Positions 23,536 to 34,994 are shown, counted from the stretch's first letter. The stretch: 64,000 nucleotides of DNA from Rhea pennata (GCF_028389875.1 NC_084687.1:2950157-3014156), one strand, 5' to 3'. Program-made: numbers and translations. The notes: generated by a model from the letters alone, not told the origin.

Positions 23536-25317
23536 TTACACATCCGTAAAGATCTTTTTGATGTTCACACAGTTGGGATTGTTTGTGGTTGTGCAGTTGC
23601 CTGTCTTAAAGGCAGCCTGTTTGAATGCACTGTGGTTGATCCCCCCTTCTTCTATCACCATGTACTCCGACTTGCTCAGGGTGGAATTGCTGCGAGCCTT
23701 CCTCATTTCCTCGGTGGACGAGAGGTGCTGGCAGCTGCCAACGTGCATGTACTGGGCTTGCTCCTCACCTTCGGTCTCCCGATGGTAGAAATAGTTGAAA
23801 TTGGAGACGATGACGGGCACTGGGAGAGCGATGGTTAGCACCCCCGCGATGGCACAGAGAGAGCCCACAATCTTACCCCCGATAGTGATAGGGTGCATGT
23901 CCCCATAGCCCACCGTGGTCATGGTCACCACGGCCCACCAGAAGGCATCCGGGATGCTACTGAAACCCGAACTGGGGTCATCAGCTTCTGCGAAGTAGAC
24001 AGCGCTGGAGAAGAGGATAACGCCGATGAAGAGGAAGAAGATTAGTAAACCCAACTCCCGCATGCTGGCCTTGAGGGTCTGCCCCAGGATCTGCAGCCCC
24101 TTGGAGTGCCGCGAGAGCTTGAAGATGCGGAAGACCCTGACCAGCCGGATGACTCTAAGAATGGCCAAGGACATGGCTTGCTGGCCATTCCCTTGCCTCT
24201 CGGCCAGCTCAGTGCCCAGTGTGATGAAGTAGGGAATGATGGCCACAATGTCAATGATGTTCATGATGTTCTTGGAGAAGGTGGCCTTGCTGGGGCAGGC
24301 GAAGAAGCGGACGAGCAGCTCGAAAGAGAACCAGATGATGCACAAAGTCTCCACCACAAAGAAAGGGTCGGTGAAAGACGACACCATGGAAGTAGCCGAG
24401 GACGAGGAGTTGGTGAAGACGTCAGATGGAAAAGGGCCACCACCCGTCCCAAAGGTCCCTCCGGTTCCCTCATAGTCATGGTCATCCCTGAATTCAGGCA
24501 GGGTCTCCAGACAGAAGATGACGATGGAGATGAGGATGACCAAGACAGAGACTATGGCGATGCCTCGGGCCGGCCCAGAGCTCTCCGGGTACTCGAAGAG
24601 GAGCCACACTTGGCGCTGAAACTCCTTGTCGGGCAGCGGCCTCTGCTCCTCCCGAATGAAGCCCTCGTCCTCCCGAAACTTCTCCATGGCCTCCTCCCCC
24701 AGCTGGTAGAAGCGGATCTCCTCGGAGAAGATGTCGATGGGGACGTTGACGGGCCGCCGGATGCGCCCGCCCGACTGGTAGTAGTAGAGGATGGCGTCGA
24801 AGCTGGGCCGGTTGCGGTCGAAGAAGTACTCGTTGCGGAGCGGGTCGAAGTAGCGCATGCGCTTGCGCGGGTCGCCCAGCAGCGTCTCGGGGAACTGCGC
24901 CAGCGTCTTGAGCTGCGTCTCGAAGCGCAAGCCCGAGATGTTGATCACCACGCGCTCGCAGCACTCGTGCTCGCCGCCTGGCCCGGGGGGCCCGGCGGAG
25001 GCGGCGGCGGCGGCGGCCGGCAGCGCCGCGTCGTAGCGCTCGCCGGCGCCGAGCAGCGGGGCAGGATGCGGCGGCTCCTCCGGCGAGGGGTCGCCGCCGC
25101 CGCCGCTGCCGCCCACCACCACGGTCATGCTGCCTCCTTCCGCCTCCTCGCCCTCCTCCTCCTCCTCCTCCTCCTCCTCCTCCTCCTCGCGGCGGGCGCC
25201 CGGGGCGCCGGGGGGCGGCTGCTCGCTGTAGCCCAGGTTGCGGTGGCTGCTGGCCCGCGGGTGCCGGCCGGCGGCGGAGGCGGCCGGGGAGCGGAGCAAG
25301 CTCAGGCGCTCGTCCAT
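23536..25317 (-). CDS. KCNA3: Voltage-gated potassium channel Kv1.3 (KCNA3), single coding exon
   Basis: A 593-residue Kv1 alpha subunit, known in mammals from T lymphocytes, microglia and neurons. The start [11 protein letters not shown] and the end [11 protein letters not shown] identify Kv1.3. Start choice: codon 1 at 25315-25317 is the first in-frame ATG. The frame stays open 195 codons upstream but contains no ATG. Order: variable N-terminus with twelve glutamates (44-55) and an alanine run (about 101-107); T1 domain (about 120-220); S1 (251-270); S2 (318-339); S3 (350-372); S4 with R388, R391, R394, R397, K400 and R403; S5 (about 419-440); filter TVGYGD at 468-473; H475, the outer-pore histidine typical of Kv1.3; S6 with PVP at 499-501; C-terminal TDV PDZ ligand. 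N303 in the S1-S2 loop is a glycosylation sequon. A second ATG at codon 64 (MTVVVGG, 25126-25128) has a better context (A at -3) than the first (T at -3). The protein is slightly longer than human Kv1.3, mostly in the N-terminus. Confidence 0.97.
   Translation of the reverse strand: MDERLSLLRSPAASAAGRHPRASSHRNLGYSEQPPPGAPGARREEEEEEEEEEEEGEEAEGGSMTVVVGGSGGGGDPSPEEPPHPAPLLGAGERYDAALPAAAAAASAGPPGPGGEHECCERVVINISGLRFETQLKTLAQFPETLLGDPRKRMRYFDPLRNEYFFDRNRPSFDAILYYYQSGGRIRRPVNVPIDIFSEEIRFYQLGEEAMEKFREDEGFIREEQRPLPDKEFQRQVWLLFEYPESSGPARGIAIVSVLVILISIVIFCLETLPEFRDDHDYEGTGGTFGTGGGPFPSDVFTNSSSSATSMVSSFTDPFFVVETLCIIWFSFELLVRFFACPSKATFSKNIMNIIDIVAIIPYFITLGTELAERQGNGQQAMSLAILRVIRLVRVFRIFKLSRHSKGLQILGQTLKASMRELGLLIFFLFIGVILFSSAVYFAEADDPSSGFSSIPDAFWWAVVTMTTVGYGDMHPITIGGKIVGSLCAIAGVLTIALPVPVIVSNFNYFYHRETEGEEQAQYMHVGSCQHLSSTEEMRKARSNSTLSKSEYMVIEEGGINHSAFKQAAFKTGNCTTTNNPNCVNIKKIFTDV
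25153..25188 (-). repeat. KCNA3: GAG repeat coding for twelve glutamates in KCNA3
   Basis: Twelve consecutive glutamate codons (residues 44-55), mostly GAG, form a trinucleotide repeat inside the coding exon just ahead of the internal ATG at codon 64. Mammalian Kv1.3 lacks a comparable run, as I recall. Confidence 0.9.
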
Positions 25318-25563
25318 AAAGGTGGGGGGCGGCCGGGGCGGGGGGCGGCGGGAAACGGTAGGCGGCGGAGGAAGGAGGAGGCGGCGGCGCCTCTTCCTCC
25401 TCCTCCTCCTCTTCCTCCTCCTCCGGGCGGAGAGGGAGAAGCGGCCGCCCGATCGCTCCGGCGCCCGCCGCCGCTCTGAGCGAGCGGCCCAGGCTCCGCT
25501 CAAAAAATCCGCCCCCAGCCCTGGCGCCGCCTCGCTCGCCGGAGCCACCCCCGGCACGTCCCG

Positions 25564-25664
25564 GCCCCCCGCAGCCCCCCGGGGCCTTCCCACCCCCCGA
25601 CCCCAACCCCGCTCCCCACGCACCCCCCTGACCACCCCCCCCTTCTTCCCCAACCCCGCTCCCC
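25564..25664 (-). promoter_or_regulatory. KCNA3: G-run cluster (G-quadruplex-prone) in KCNA3 5' region
   Basis: At least ten C runs of four or more bases occur on the plus strand within about 100 bases. The KCNA3 sense strand, and any 5'UTR RNA covering this point, would therefore carry many G runs 250-350 bases before the start codon. Confidence 0.55.
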
Positions 25665-26181
25665 GCGCGTCCCCGCGGCTCCCCGGCCGTGCCGCAGCGC
25701 GGCGGAGAGGTTTCCCTGGCCGCGATGCTGCCTGGAAAGAGGTTTTCAGCTTTTCCCCCTCCCCACCGCCGCCACCACCGTCACCGCGGGAAACCGCAAC
25801 GTGATTTTTATTAGGGAGCCTCTGCCCGTTTGCTTCGAGCCGCCGTTTCGGAGCCGGGGCTGCGGCCACGGGGAAGCAGACAGCGCGGCGCGGAGCAGCC
25901 AACAGTTGTTTCGAGTCAGCGCTCCAGCTGCAGGCTTAGGGTATTTTTTTTGTCCTTTTTTCTCTTTTCTCCCCCCCCCCTTTTGCACGGGAGAGCGGTC
26001 GAGCCAGCGCGCGCGGCGCGCGGGCATCCCCGCAGCACCGCAAGCGGAGGAGCGAAGCCGAGCGAGCCCCCGGGGGAAGGCGGTCGCAGGCTGGAGCGCA
26101 GCTCCGCATCTCCTGCGAGCGCGCCGAGCTGCTTTTAATCCCCCCTCCCTCCACCCCCCACACACACCTCAAACTGATCTC

Positions 26182-26189
26182 ATGCAAAT
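26182..26189 (-). promoter_or_regulatory. Octamer (OCT) element upstream of KCNA3
   Basis: ATTTGCAT on the minus strand is an exact match to the octamer bound by POU2F1/POU2F2. It stands in a short AT-richer stretch at the outer edge of the GC-rich KCNA3 promoter block. Confidence 0.5.
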
Positions 26190-26200
26190 AGTTGCATTCT

Positions 26201-28391
26201 GATGATTTTTTTTTTTAAGGAAAAAAGCCGCCTCCGCAGCAAGCGGCGCCCAGCAGCGCTCGTGCAAACGCTCCCACGAGATTCGCCCCAAGAGCTCTCC
26301 CAAACCCACCCCTAGCTCTCCCGCAGCCCTTTAATCCCAAGGCCAAGGGGGCTCGGGCAATTTAGGAAGTTCCCAGCTGGGGGAAAAGCCCGGCCACGGG
26401 GCTCGTGGAGGCACGAGAGGTCCGGCCGTGCTGCATGTCCCGGGTCGCCTGCCCGGTCCCGTTGCGAAGGGGGTTAAAACCGCTCCGGCAGTTTGGAGCC
26501 CGGCTTCAGCTTATAACCGCGGTTATTTTTAACCGGAACAGCCTCCAGAAGGTAGCGAGAGAAACAGATGAAAAGATCAAACTTATTTATGCTTTAAATT
26601 AGCAACAAGCGGCACAAAATATACAAAGCCATAAAAGAAGGCGCGCACGGGGCGGGCAAGGACGAGAAATAGCGCCGCGAGTGCTGGCTCCGCGCCGCGC
26701 GCGGGAACGCCGGGGCGGCGGGTCCGCGCGAGGCGAAGCTGCCTGCCCCCGCGCAGGGGGGAAAACCCGCCGTCCCGCGGCATCCGCGCCGTTCCCCCGG
26801 GAATCAGCCGCACCGAGGGATGCCGCCGGCACGGTGGGCCTCCCCGGCGGCGCCGAGCCCAAGCAGAGCCTCTCGCTGAGCTGCCGGCTGCGGATGCACC
26901 TCCGGAAAGCGTCCTCGGTGCTTTTTCCGGACAGTAGAGCCAGCAGGAAAATTTTTTGCACCAGCAGGAAAATCGCAGCCGTTTGAAGACGGTCACCTGC
27001 GACCGCGCTTGCCCGGGGACGTGCGCCTCGCCGTGGAGTCAGACGCACGTCCCTGGTCGTCACCTCCATCCTTGGCTCTCAACCCCATCCACCGAGTCCC
27101 GCTTTGCAAGCTGGGCCAGCGGATCCCCATCCGCTCGCCCCGGCGCTCCCACCGCGATTAACATCCAGGACGTGCTCCCGGCAAGAGCAAGCATCTCCCG
27201 AGCTGCCCGGCTCGCCTGCCCGGCTCGCCGACAGGGCAGGAAGCGCAGCCTTGGGCTCCTCGTTAACCCTTGAGCTCCCCGCGTTGCTTGGAGGTTAAGC
27301 AAGCCAGGAAAGCTCCTCGGAAGGACCGCTCGCATGCAAGCGCGACGAGCCGCTTCCTGCGCGTTTCGGCATCGCGAAACCATCAGCTGCGCGCCGCGGG
27401 TGTAGCGCTTAGAGGCTTGCCCGGCTCTTCTCTTTGCGCTGCCAGGATTTCTGCCAATAAATCACTGTCATCTGGTGTAAGGCAAACAAACAAGGCTGCT
27501 TTTCTACCATAAACATTTATCGATGACAAAAGGCTCATGGCAACAAGGCATAACTTCCATAAACGCAACGGTTTATTCTGGATCTCCCTCAGGGGAAACC
27601 AGTTGTCAGCAAAGTCATCCGGAGAGCGCCGCACACCCGCAGGGTGCTGCTAGGAAAAGCCCTTTCCGGAAACCAGGAGCAGGATTAAACCTTCTCCCCC
27701 ATCAACCGCAACCCAAACTCGCATTAACCCTGGGAACCCACCCCCTTGCGGGCAGCCCTCTGGGCTTGCCAAGCTCCAAGAAATCCCCTTTGCCTGGCCG
27801 GGAGCGGGAGCCGCCTGCAAGCGAGCAGCTCGCCTCCATCGATAAATCGAGGACAAATCGGCCGCTCTTTATTTCCGAGGCTCGGAAACCCCTCGGCACT
27901 GAGGCTGCGGCGTGAGTATCCTAACGGACCGCGCACCGTCCCCCCTCGCGCAGCAGGGAATGCGCCAAGCGCCGGCTGCTACCTCCAGGCAAGCCTCAGC
28001 CCGCTCCCGAGGTTTCTCACGTCATTCCCGAAGCCTGAGCTCACTCGCTGGGCTCTCCCCGCTGCTCGCGCCGCTGACGGGGAACCCCGATGCAGCGCAA
28101 ACCTTTCGGATGAGGGGCAGCGAGGTTTTTCACTCCGTTCGCTACTCACAGCCTAGGCAGAGCAGCGCTGAGCTTTCAGACCTGCTTTCAGATCTGCTTG
28201 CCCTCCTTGTAACCTTTGAATGGGTCTTCCCACACAGATTATCCTGGATTTTTATGATTACTTGCTCTGCAATCGGGGAATAAGTCACACAACGCTATCT
28301 CTTGCCTCCAGATGCCCAGTTCTGCCGTCCTGCAGAGTCTGGTCCACTTTTTTGCTCTACATGTTGGCAGGCAAAGACAAATTCTGCCCTA
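26201..28391. other. Intergenic sequence upstream of KCNA3, no gene seen
   Basis: A CpG-rich block at about 26640-27020 is followed by less GC-rich DNA. Open frames of up to about 150 codons in the CpG block overlap on both strands and match nothing recognised. A compact AT-rich stretch at 27447-27585 is listed separately. Confidence 0.5.
27447..27585. promoter_or_regulatory. Candidate conserved non-coding element
   Basis: An AT-rich, non-repetitive patch contains CCAATAAATCA, a forkhead-like AAACATTTATC, an ATCGAT palindrome and TAAACG words within about 140 bases. It is flanked by GC-rich sequence. The call rests only on texture and motif density. Confidence 0.3.
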
Positions 28392-28480
28392 AGCGGCAGC
28401 ACGAGAGCAAGGGAACCAAATCTTGATCTCCTGGGATTAATTTAATGCTCTAACCGCTGGACCACACCATCTCTCTTCCT
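28392..28480 (-). repeat. MIR-like SINE fragment
   Basis: AATGCTCTAACCGCTGGACCAC, with the text around it, matches the reverse-strand tail of MIR (consensus TGCTCTTAACCACTATGC). The preceding CTTGATCTCCTGGGATT fits the tRNA-derived box region. Confidence 0.5.
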
Positions 28481-28849
28481 GTTCCTGCCTTAGTCACCAG
28501 CTGCAAAACTCAACGGTGGCCAAAGTCCGTGAATCTGCCCGCGACTCAGTTGTAAATTAGGAGCAATCCTTGCCTCTTGCCTACAGTCTATTTAAATCCT
28601 ACACCAGAGGCTTTTAGCTGTGCGCACGAGTCGAGAAAACGGGCAAGATGCTGAAATTTGGAATAACAGGGAGCAAAATTCAGCGTTGTCCAAAGAACGC
28701 TGGTTGCTTGAAAGTCAGCACAGGCGAGGACCATTGCTGCAGGCTCCGGGAGGCTAACGAACGCCTCTGCTCAGCGGCACCGCGCTCGCCGGGGCCCAGG
28801 GCACGCCGGGCTCGTCTCCTCCTGCTGCAATCCGGCTAACGAAGGCAGC

Positions 28850-29400
28850 AGGTCTTTAGAGAGCAGTCATTATTTTTAATAGATCGGGGGAAGCGGAAAT
28901 CGAACCGCTAACCTGAAATAGCAGAGCACGGACAGCAGCTATTTTTCACGTTATTTTTTGACACAATGCCATGGACTTAGCCTGGGAGTATCATTTTGCC
29001 ATTGAAGAACAAGATTCGGTGGCAAAAGGACATCGGGCGAATTATTCTGCGTTGCTCAGAGTTATTGCACTCGATGACTCCATCGGCTCTAACAGAGCTG
29101 TCCTGGCTAAATCCCATCCGGCTCTTTGGGAGCCCAGGGGTTACAGCTCAGGATATCGTTAGACCTATTTTAATGCCCTAAAAAATGTGATTACCGGGTG
29201 GGATTATGTTGGCCAAACAATGTTAATGCAAATTTTGCCGTAATGAGGATCATGTTCCCAGGCCTGCACAATGACAGCAAAACGATATCCAGCGCGGCCT
29301 CGGCAGCTCCCGTTGCACGCCGTTATTTTGTCATTAAGAGATAAGGTTACATCGGCAGAGCAATTTTAACCACAAATCCACCGAGACGGCATGGCAACGC
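28850..29400. promoter_or_regulatory. Candidate enhancer with SOX and POU sites
   Basis: A low-repeat, AT-rich stretch with a SOX-type AACAATG at 29216-29222 and an exact octamer ATGCAAAT at 29226-29233, three bases apart. Several ATTAA/TAATG homeobox-like words lie around them. The texture resembles conserved vertebrate developmental enhancers. Function is inferred only. Confidence 0.35.
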
Positions 29401-32400
29401 CGCCGCGTTTTCATTACAGCAGTGAAAGCATCCACGCGAGGCTGCAACGACCGCATCCCAGCGGGAAGGCGAGCGCCGGCGAAGCCCAGCGCCCGGGCGG
29501 CTCTTCGGGGACCCCAGCGCCCGGCCGCGACAGCGCGGCCGCGGCCTCGGCGTCGAGCCCCGGGACGGATCCGGTTTCAGCGCAGAGGCTCGACAGCCCA
29601 AATTTCAGGCAGCGGCAGCCACTCGCCGTGCTCGGCACCGAACGCGGCGCGTCACGCTGGCGACGGGTGAACATTCGCCCGTTGAATTATTTATTCCAAG
29701 GACGTCACTGGTTTCGGTTTGGTGACGTTCGCCCCTATCCAGCGGGCCAGCACAGGGCAAGACGGAGCATTTGCAGCCTACTGAAGCCAGGCGAGCTGCA
29801 ATGGCATCCGCTGGCAGTAAAAACTGCCTCTGCTAACCAAACCCAGCAATTCCTCTCTATCCAAATCAATACAACTGGGAGCCCCCAGGGCTGTGGAACA
29901 GTTTGCCCTAACACACAGACTCGATCTCTTCACGACAGTATTTTAGGCCACGTTTTCAGAGGAAATTAAGGATATTCTTTGTGAATTGGTGGGGGGTCAG
30001 TCCCTTCAGGACAGTAGGTTGGGTTGAATTTTCAGAGTGAATTGGTACCTGACTCCCTTCGGCCGCGTGAACGACTCCAACCTCGAGGTCTTCCTTTGCA
30101 CTGAACTGCTGGCGAACCTGCAAGCCACTGCTGCGCCGCGAAACGTCCTTGCAGAGGCTTCCAGTCAAACAGATCTTCTTAGAGCGTACACTCTTCACAC
30201 TTTTCCCACTGTTTAGCCAATTAAATCTGGATAAATAAATTGACTCCCTGAAGCTGTTTGATTTTTATGGGTAGCAGGGACGGACGCCTGCCTCAACCCC
30301 TCTCTGCCTCAACCGCCGGGCTCCAGGGCCCGCTGGCAATTAGATCAGCGTGAGCTGATCCCGGAGGAGATCTGTCGAGGGCACCGAGCTGTCTCTGCAG
30401 AGCACAGCATCTCTGTGACAGTCGCCACTCTGCCCGGAAAGCAGGCAAGGCTTTTCTGCCTGCATTTTGTCTCTTGGATTTCTTCCCCCTTTTTTCCCAG
30501 TCCTCTAGATCTTTATATAGCTTTTCCTTCGCCGGTTCGGCGAACATCGTATTAGAGATACGCGCCACGAGTGTGAGCTGTACAGCCCTGGAGCCAACAA
30601 CAAGGGATGAGGCGTTGGCACTACACCATATTCAAGCAGGACATGACTTCCATAACTCACGTGCCTTCGACATCATTGGAGAAGAGTCATATTTCAGCAG
30701 CTTTGGTGCCAGCCAAGAACGAGCGTGAGGAACACAGCTTGACACAAGCACCAGCAGGCTCAGCTTCGTGACAAGCCAGTTGCAGTTTGGACAACAGCTG
30801 TGCAAATGAAAGGGCTGGTTTTATTCACTGACCGGCAAGGAAATGTCTCCGTGTGCTGACAAAGTTTGTCCAGAACTGCTTCCCACCTGCTATGTGGTGG
30901 CTGGACAGAGGAAGCAACCACTCAGCAACCCACGAGCCCAGCCAGGAGCTGGTGCTTGGCTCTTGGAGAACCAGGCTTGCTCTCCAGTGCATCCCAGGTC
31001 CCTCTGCATCAGCAGGACTGGGGGAACCTGGACCCCTACCTAACCCAGATCTGTGTATCTAAGGACCCCATATGACTATGCTAGCCAAAAAATCAAACCA
31101 AGGAACCTTCCTGGTTTCCTCCAAAATCACATTGCAGATTTTATCGGAGATGAAACTGCTGGTGGTGATCATCAGGAACAGGGAGGGTACAGGAGAGGCA
31201 AAAGGGAGACAGGAAAACCCTGTCCTAGCTCTGATGTTTTCATCTTCTAACAAACATAGGAGCCAACTCGCTGTAGTATGATTGCTCTAAAGCCTTTCAA
31301 CTTCCATTAGGGTTTAATAAAGTTGCAGGAACAAACAGGGCAGCTGCTGCGATTAGAGGGCGACAGGGTAGGGAAGGGGGTGCTCCAGCAGCCTGGATAT
31401 CCCAGTGACATAGTCCTCGGGCTTGAAGTCTCAAAGGAAATGGCTAACTAGAAAATTAAAACTTGCACATGTCGCCACACTAAAAAGGGTTACTGCAGCC
31501 TGACTTCCTGGCTTCATAATTTAAGTTAATTAGTCAATGTTTCTGCAGTTGTTTGAAACCATAAAGCCTCATGTTAAATGCTAATATTGTCATCTTTTGC
31601 TTCCTCGCTGGCAGTCTGGGGAAATTCCCATCTGCCTGAAGGCCCTTTTGACTCTCCTCCACATCTTCGTGCTGAGTTTATCCTGCGACCATGCTGCTGG
31701 GAACGAGCTTTCTCCCTGAAACATTTTGCAAAGCTGAACATTATTTTCTGCAGGGGACAAGGGCTTATTCTGATAAGTCACTGAGCAGTTTGCAAAACCA
31801 GGCAGTAAGTTGGCTTGCGTTTAGCTGTAACATCTGGATCCCAGTAAACATGCAAAGCTGGTGCTTAGCACATCCCAGGCAATAGCCAAAGGCCTGGTCT
31901 CTTAGCTGGGATCCCCAAACCAACAGACGCTCATGCCAGAGCACTTTATGCTTAACCATATTTCTTGCTTTTTACTGACATCAGTTCGTGCCCGGGATCC
32001 CCCTCCTTGCACAGCCCATTTCCGAGAACCTCTGAAAACCTGCTCAGAAACTCCCTCCGCACCGAGGGCGTTTGCAACGAAGAAGGCATCGAAAACAAGG
32101 CCTTTTTGGCAAGGCACGAATAAAGTGCAACAGCAGGGCTAGTAATACCGAAAGAGATCTCCTGACACGAAGGATTTCCTCAGCCAGCTTTCTTGTGCAA
32201 CCTCTGAAGCAAAAGCACGAGCTTCTATTTTCCTCTTTTCCATTTCTCTAGCAAGACCAACATGACCCTAGGAGGGACTGGGGAGATAATTTCTTTGGAG
32301 CGGTGGGGGGTTTCCTTGAGTTTTCCCTTTTGCTTTTTTTTATCTGTTAGGAAAATCAGGTCCTCGCCCAGCCTGGGGACAGCAGCAAGATGGATCCGCG

Positions 32401-32564
32401 CTGCCACCTGCGACAGTAACCCCAGCAACAGCTCAGCTCGCAGCAGAGGATGCTGACTCACTGCCTGCTTCTCTTTCACAGTTCACCCTTAATAAAAAGC
32501 TTCACCGGAAGAGTCTTGCTATTCTTTCCCTCTGTCCTCCCTCCCTCCCCTTCCCCCCCAAAAA

Positions 32565-32770
32565 AAAAATTAAATAAAGAAACTCAATTAGAAACGAACG
32601 CATGAAAAAGTAGCAGCGACTATTAATGAAACTTTAATTCCGCAAACGAACTCATTTTGGTTCAAAAGGCGCCCGCCATTAATCCGCTGAAGTCGTTACA
32701 AACAGAAATAACCACCCTAGACGCCAGGTTTTGCTGCAAATATATATCACTGAATTATTAACAGCCTGGA
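32565..32770. promoter_or_regulatory. Candidate conserved non-coding element
   Basis: Homeobox-like words CAATTAG, CTATTAATG, CTTTAATTC, CCATTAATCC and GAATTATTAA occur within about 200 bases, mixed with CpG-containing words and no simple repeat. This density is unusual for neutral sequence. Confidence 0.3.
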
Positions 32771-33929
32771 GATAGCAAGAAAGGGACGGGAACTTGAGAA
32801 AACCTGCTTAAAAGAAGAATTCATTCTCCCCAAAAGGATTGAAAGTCTCTTTGCTTTGACCTTATTCCTTTTGTCTGCTGCTCGCTTTCTTTTTGAATGC
32901 AAATCTTGCTCTTTAGTTGTTGCTTTCTCTCCCTCCTCTTGGGGAAGTGCAAGATGAGATGGAGAACGGGCAAGAGAGAGGCAGTCAACCGCTGTCCCCG
33001 TCTGTCACAGCTTTTCCCCCCCGGAAAAGCCACTTTGGAGGGAGAGCAACGGGCACCCGGTGCAGGCACCGAGGTGCAACGCTGCCTGCGGTGCCCGGAC
33101 GGCAGCGGGAGCCGGGTCCAAGAGCGGCTTTAAGCATCGCGGGGAAGGACGTGGGGCGGTAACCCGGTGCCTCGTCGGAGCGGGGAGGGAGCCGAGATAC
33201 CGCGGGGGTCTCCGCCGGGATCTGCACCTTCTGCCCCGTGGTAATGGAGCTCTGTGACACTCCTCATTATAAATCAGGAATCTGGCAACAAAATCTTAAT
33301 TGCCAGGATTTATTTCTGCTTTTGATTCATCCATTTGATCCATCAGGAGGAGGGAGGATGAACAGGTGCTCCGTGATGGACAGTCAAATCGCCTTGCCAG
33401 ATGTTGCGATGACTCAGGCTGGGTTCTCTCTCCTGCTAACCCCAGCTCCTGTCAGCCAGCAAGGACAGGAAACCCTTGCCTTTTGCTTAAAAGAGTGCTT
33501 TTTTAGCCCCCATGCAGAGGCAGCAAAAACCCCTCAGAAGATATTACAGTTATCCTCCAAAATCTCATGAGCAGTAGGAGTGTCTGATGATTTCGGGCAG
33601 GGGGAAGAGCAGAAGGTGAGATCTGACTCACACTTCTGAAAGGCATGAGGGTGGCAGAGCTTGTTGGAGACATATCAACCCGAAAGATCTTTCCTTGCTC
33701 AACCATTATCAAAGGCCATAATTCAACTGTGAAATCCTGCTAAATCCTCCTGCTTCTGCAAGGCATCACCCTAGGCATACATCTAACCTAGCATAGGAGC
33801 CCGAAGACACCAGAGCCCAGCATGCATGAACGTTGTGTGTCCTGGCTGCTGGAAACCCTGATGGACCCTACACATACTATATGCTTTGCTATGACACCAA
33901 CCTGTCTGCAGGTGTCCAGACACCAGCCA

Positions 33930-33944
33930 CCCCCCCCCCCCCCC
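33930..33944. repeat. C15 homopolymer
   Basis: Fifteen consecutive C bases on the plus strand. Confidence 0.95.
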
Positions 33945-34849
33945 ATAGGGATGTGGACACACACGCCTTTCTCCATGCTGGCAGGTGACAATCAGCACCT
34001 GTAGCTGAGCTTCATTGAGAGTTCCTATGCTAGAAGGTCAGATCCATCCATGCCCGGCCACAGCATCTGTTCAGGGAGAGATATTGCCTTCAGGTCCATC
34101 TTCCTCCTCCTCCTGGAGCTCAGGCAACGAGTTTCTTGTCCCATGTGCCCTCTCCGTTGGGGTTTCAAGCTCTACCTGTGCGTGGCTGTTGTCTGCTGCC
34201 TGCCTTCCCTGGCAGCTTTTAATAGCTCCATTATGCCAGCAAAGATAGCGCGAGGCATCTCTGCAAAGCTGAATTGTAAATGCGTTTTAATGAGGATGAT
34301 TCATGGTACCTACTAGCCCCGTTGCCAGCCCCAGCACCGCACGAGTGGAGCGCTGCCTTGCACTGACGTTTCATGGCGAGGACACGGGGAGGAGAAGTTC
34401 GCAGCTATCGGCAGCTCCAGGCTTTTTGCAGGGCGGAGGGGAAACTGCGAGCGACATTTAGCTTTGGATCTGTGGCCGCTCTCAGCTCATCCAAACACCA
34501 GGAATCTTCAAAGCAAGCAGGTGAAAGGGTTTCTCAAGCTCCAAATTCAAGGTCTGTCTCAAAATGCAGTGCTACACTGCAGCTGCCTCCTTCACCCCTT
34601 GCACCTACTCAAGGATAAGAATAAATCCTCAGATCAGGGACGGCAGAAGCTCCCTGGACCTGTATTTTGAGGATTGCTTTATCATTTGCAGGTAGCTTAA
34701 CTGCAAATGCTTGCTGGCACTCTGCTCCCAGCGTTGGGGCACACAGCAAGGGGGCTGGACCAGTGCCCACCTCCAGGTCTGGATTAGTCCATCCTAAAAG
34801 CAAAATGACCCACGACTTTGTGACTATTTCCACCTCTGATGCACGAAGA

Positions 34850-34930
34850 TGATGCTCAGAGAGGCAGGGTGACTTTCCCCAAGGCGATGGCCAAGGACTA
34901 GACCCCACGTGCCCTCGTCTCTGGCGGCTG
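34850..34930 (-). repeat. MIR-like SINE fragment
   Basis: GCTCAGAGAGGCAGGGTGAC followed by TTTCCCCAAGGCGATGG aligns with the MIR core on the reverse strand (AGAGAGGTTAAGTGACTTGCCCAAGGTCAC). Confidence 0.5.
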
Positions 34931-34994
34931 TTGGGCATCTCCTTCCTCTTGCCCCAGCACTGATACTCTGCAAAATCCTTCAGAAATGCTGCTG

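Larger units (their letters stand above)
25318..26200 (-). promoter_or_regulatory. KCNA3: KCNA3 5'UTR and promoter region
   Basis: GC- and CpG-rich sequence lies directly upstream of the KCNA3 start. On the sense strand it is rich in G runs (C runs on the plus strand at about 25564-25664). Further upstream an octamer element, ATGCAAAT on the plus strand and ATTTGCAT in the KCNA3 direction, sits at 26182-26189, about 865 bases before the ATG. No clear TATA box is seen, as is usual for CpG promoters. The transcription start cannot be fixed by eye. Confidence 0.6.
28481..34849. other. Gene-free stretch upstream of KCNA3
   Basis: No coding exon or known gene is recognised. It contains two AT-rich candidate regulatory patches (28.85-29.4 and 32.57-32.77 kb), a CpG-rich patch near 33.0-33.2 kb and a C15 run at 33.93 kb. 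Remaining open frames are short and unrelated to known families. Confidence 0.5.

Noticed and set aside
24106-25479. A 457-codon open frame on the plus strand across KCNA3
   Set aside because: It is the antisense shadow of the GC-rich KCNA3 coding exon, with no domain of its own.
24494-25606. A 370-codon alternative minus-strand frame over KCNA3
   Set aside because: It is an arginine- and alanine-rich frame-shifted shadow of the real gene and its 5' flank.
25318-25902. A 195-codon in-frame N-terminal extension of KCNA3
   Set aside because: Its apparent first codon is TTG, not ATG, and no ATG occurs before MDERL. The frame is open because the sequence is GC-rich, and it is low-complexity.
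28880-28925. A tRNA-like B-box (reverse strand GCGGTTCGATTTCCGC)
   Set aside because: No matching A-box or cloverleaf could be assembled. It is more likely a chance or SINE-derived word.
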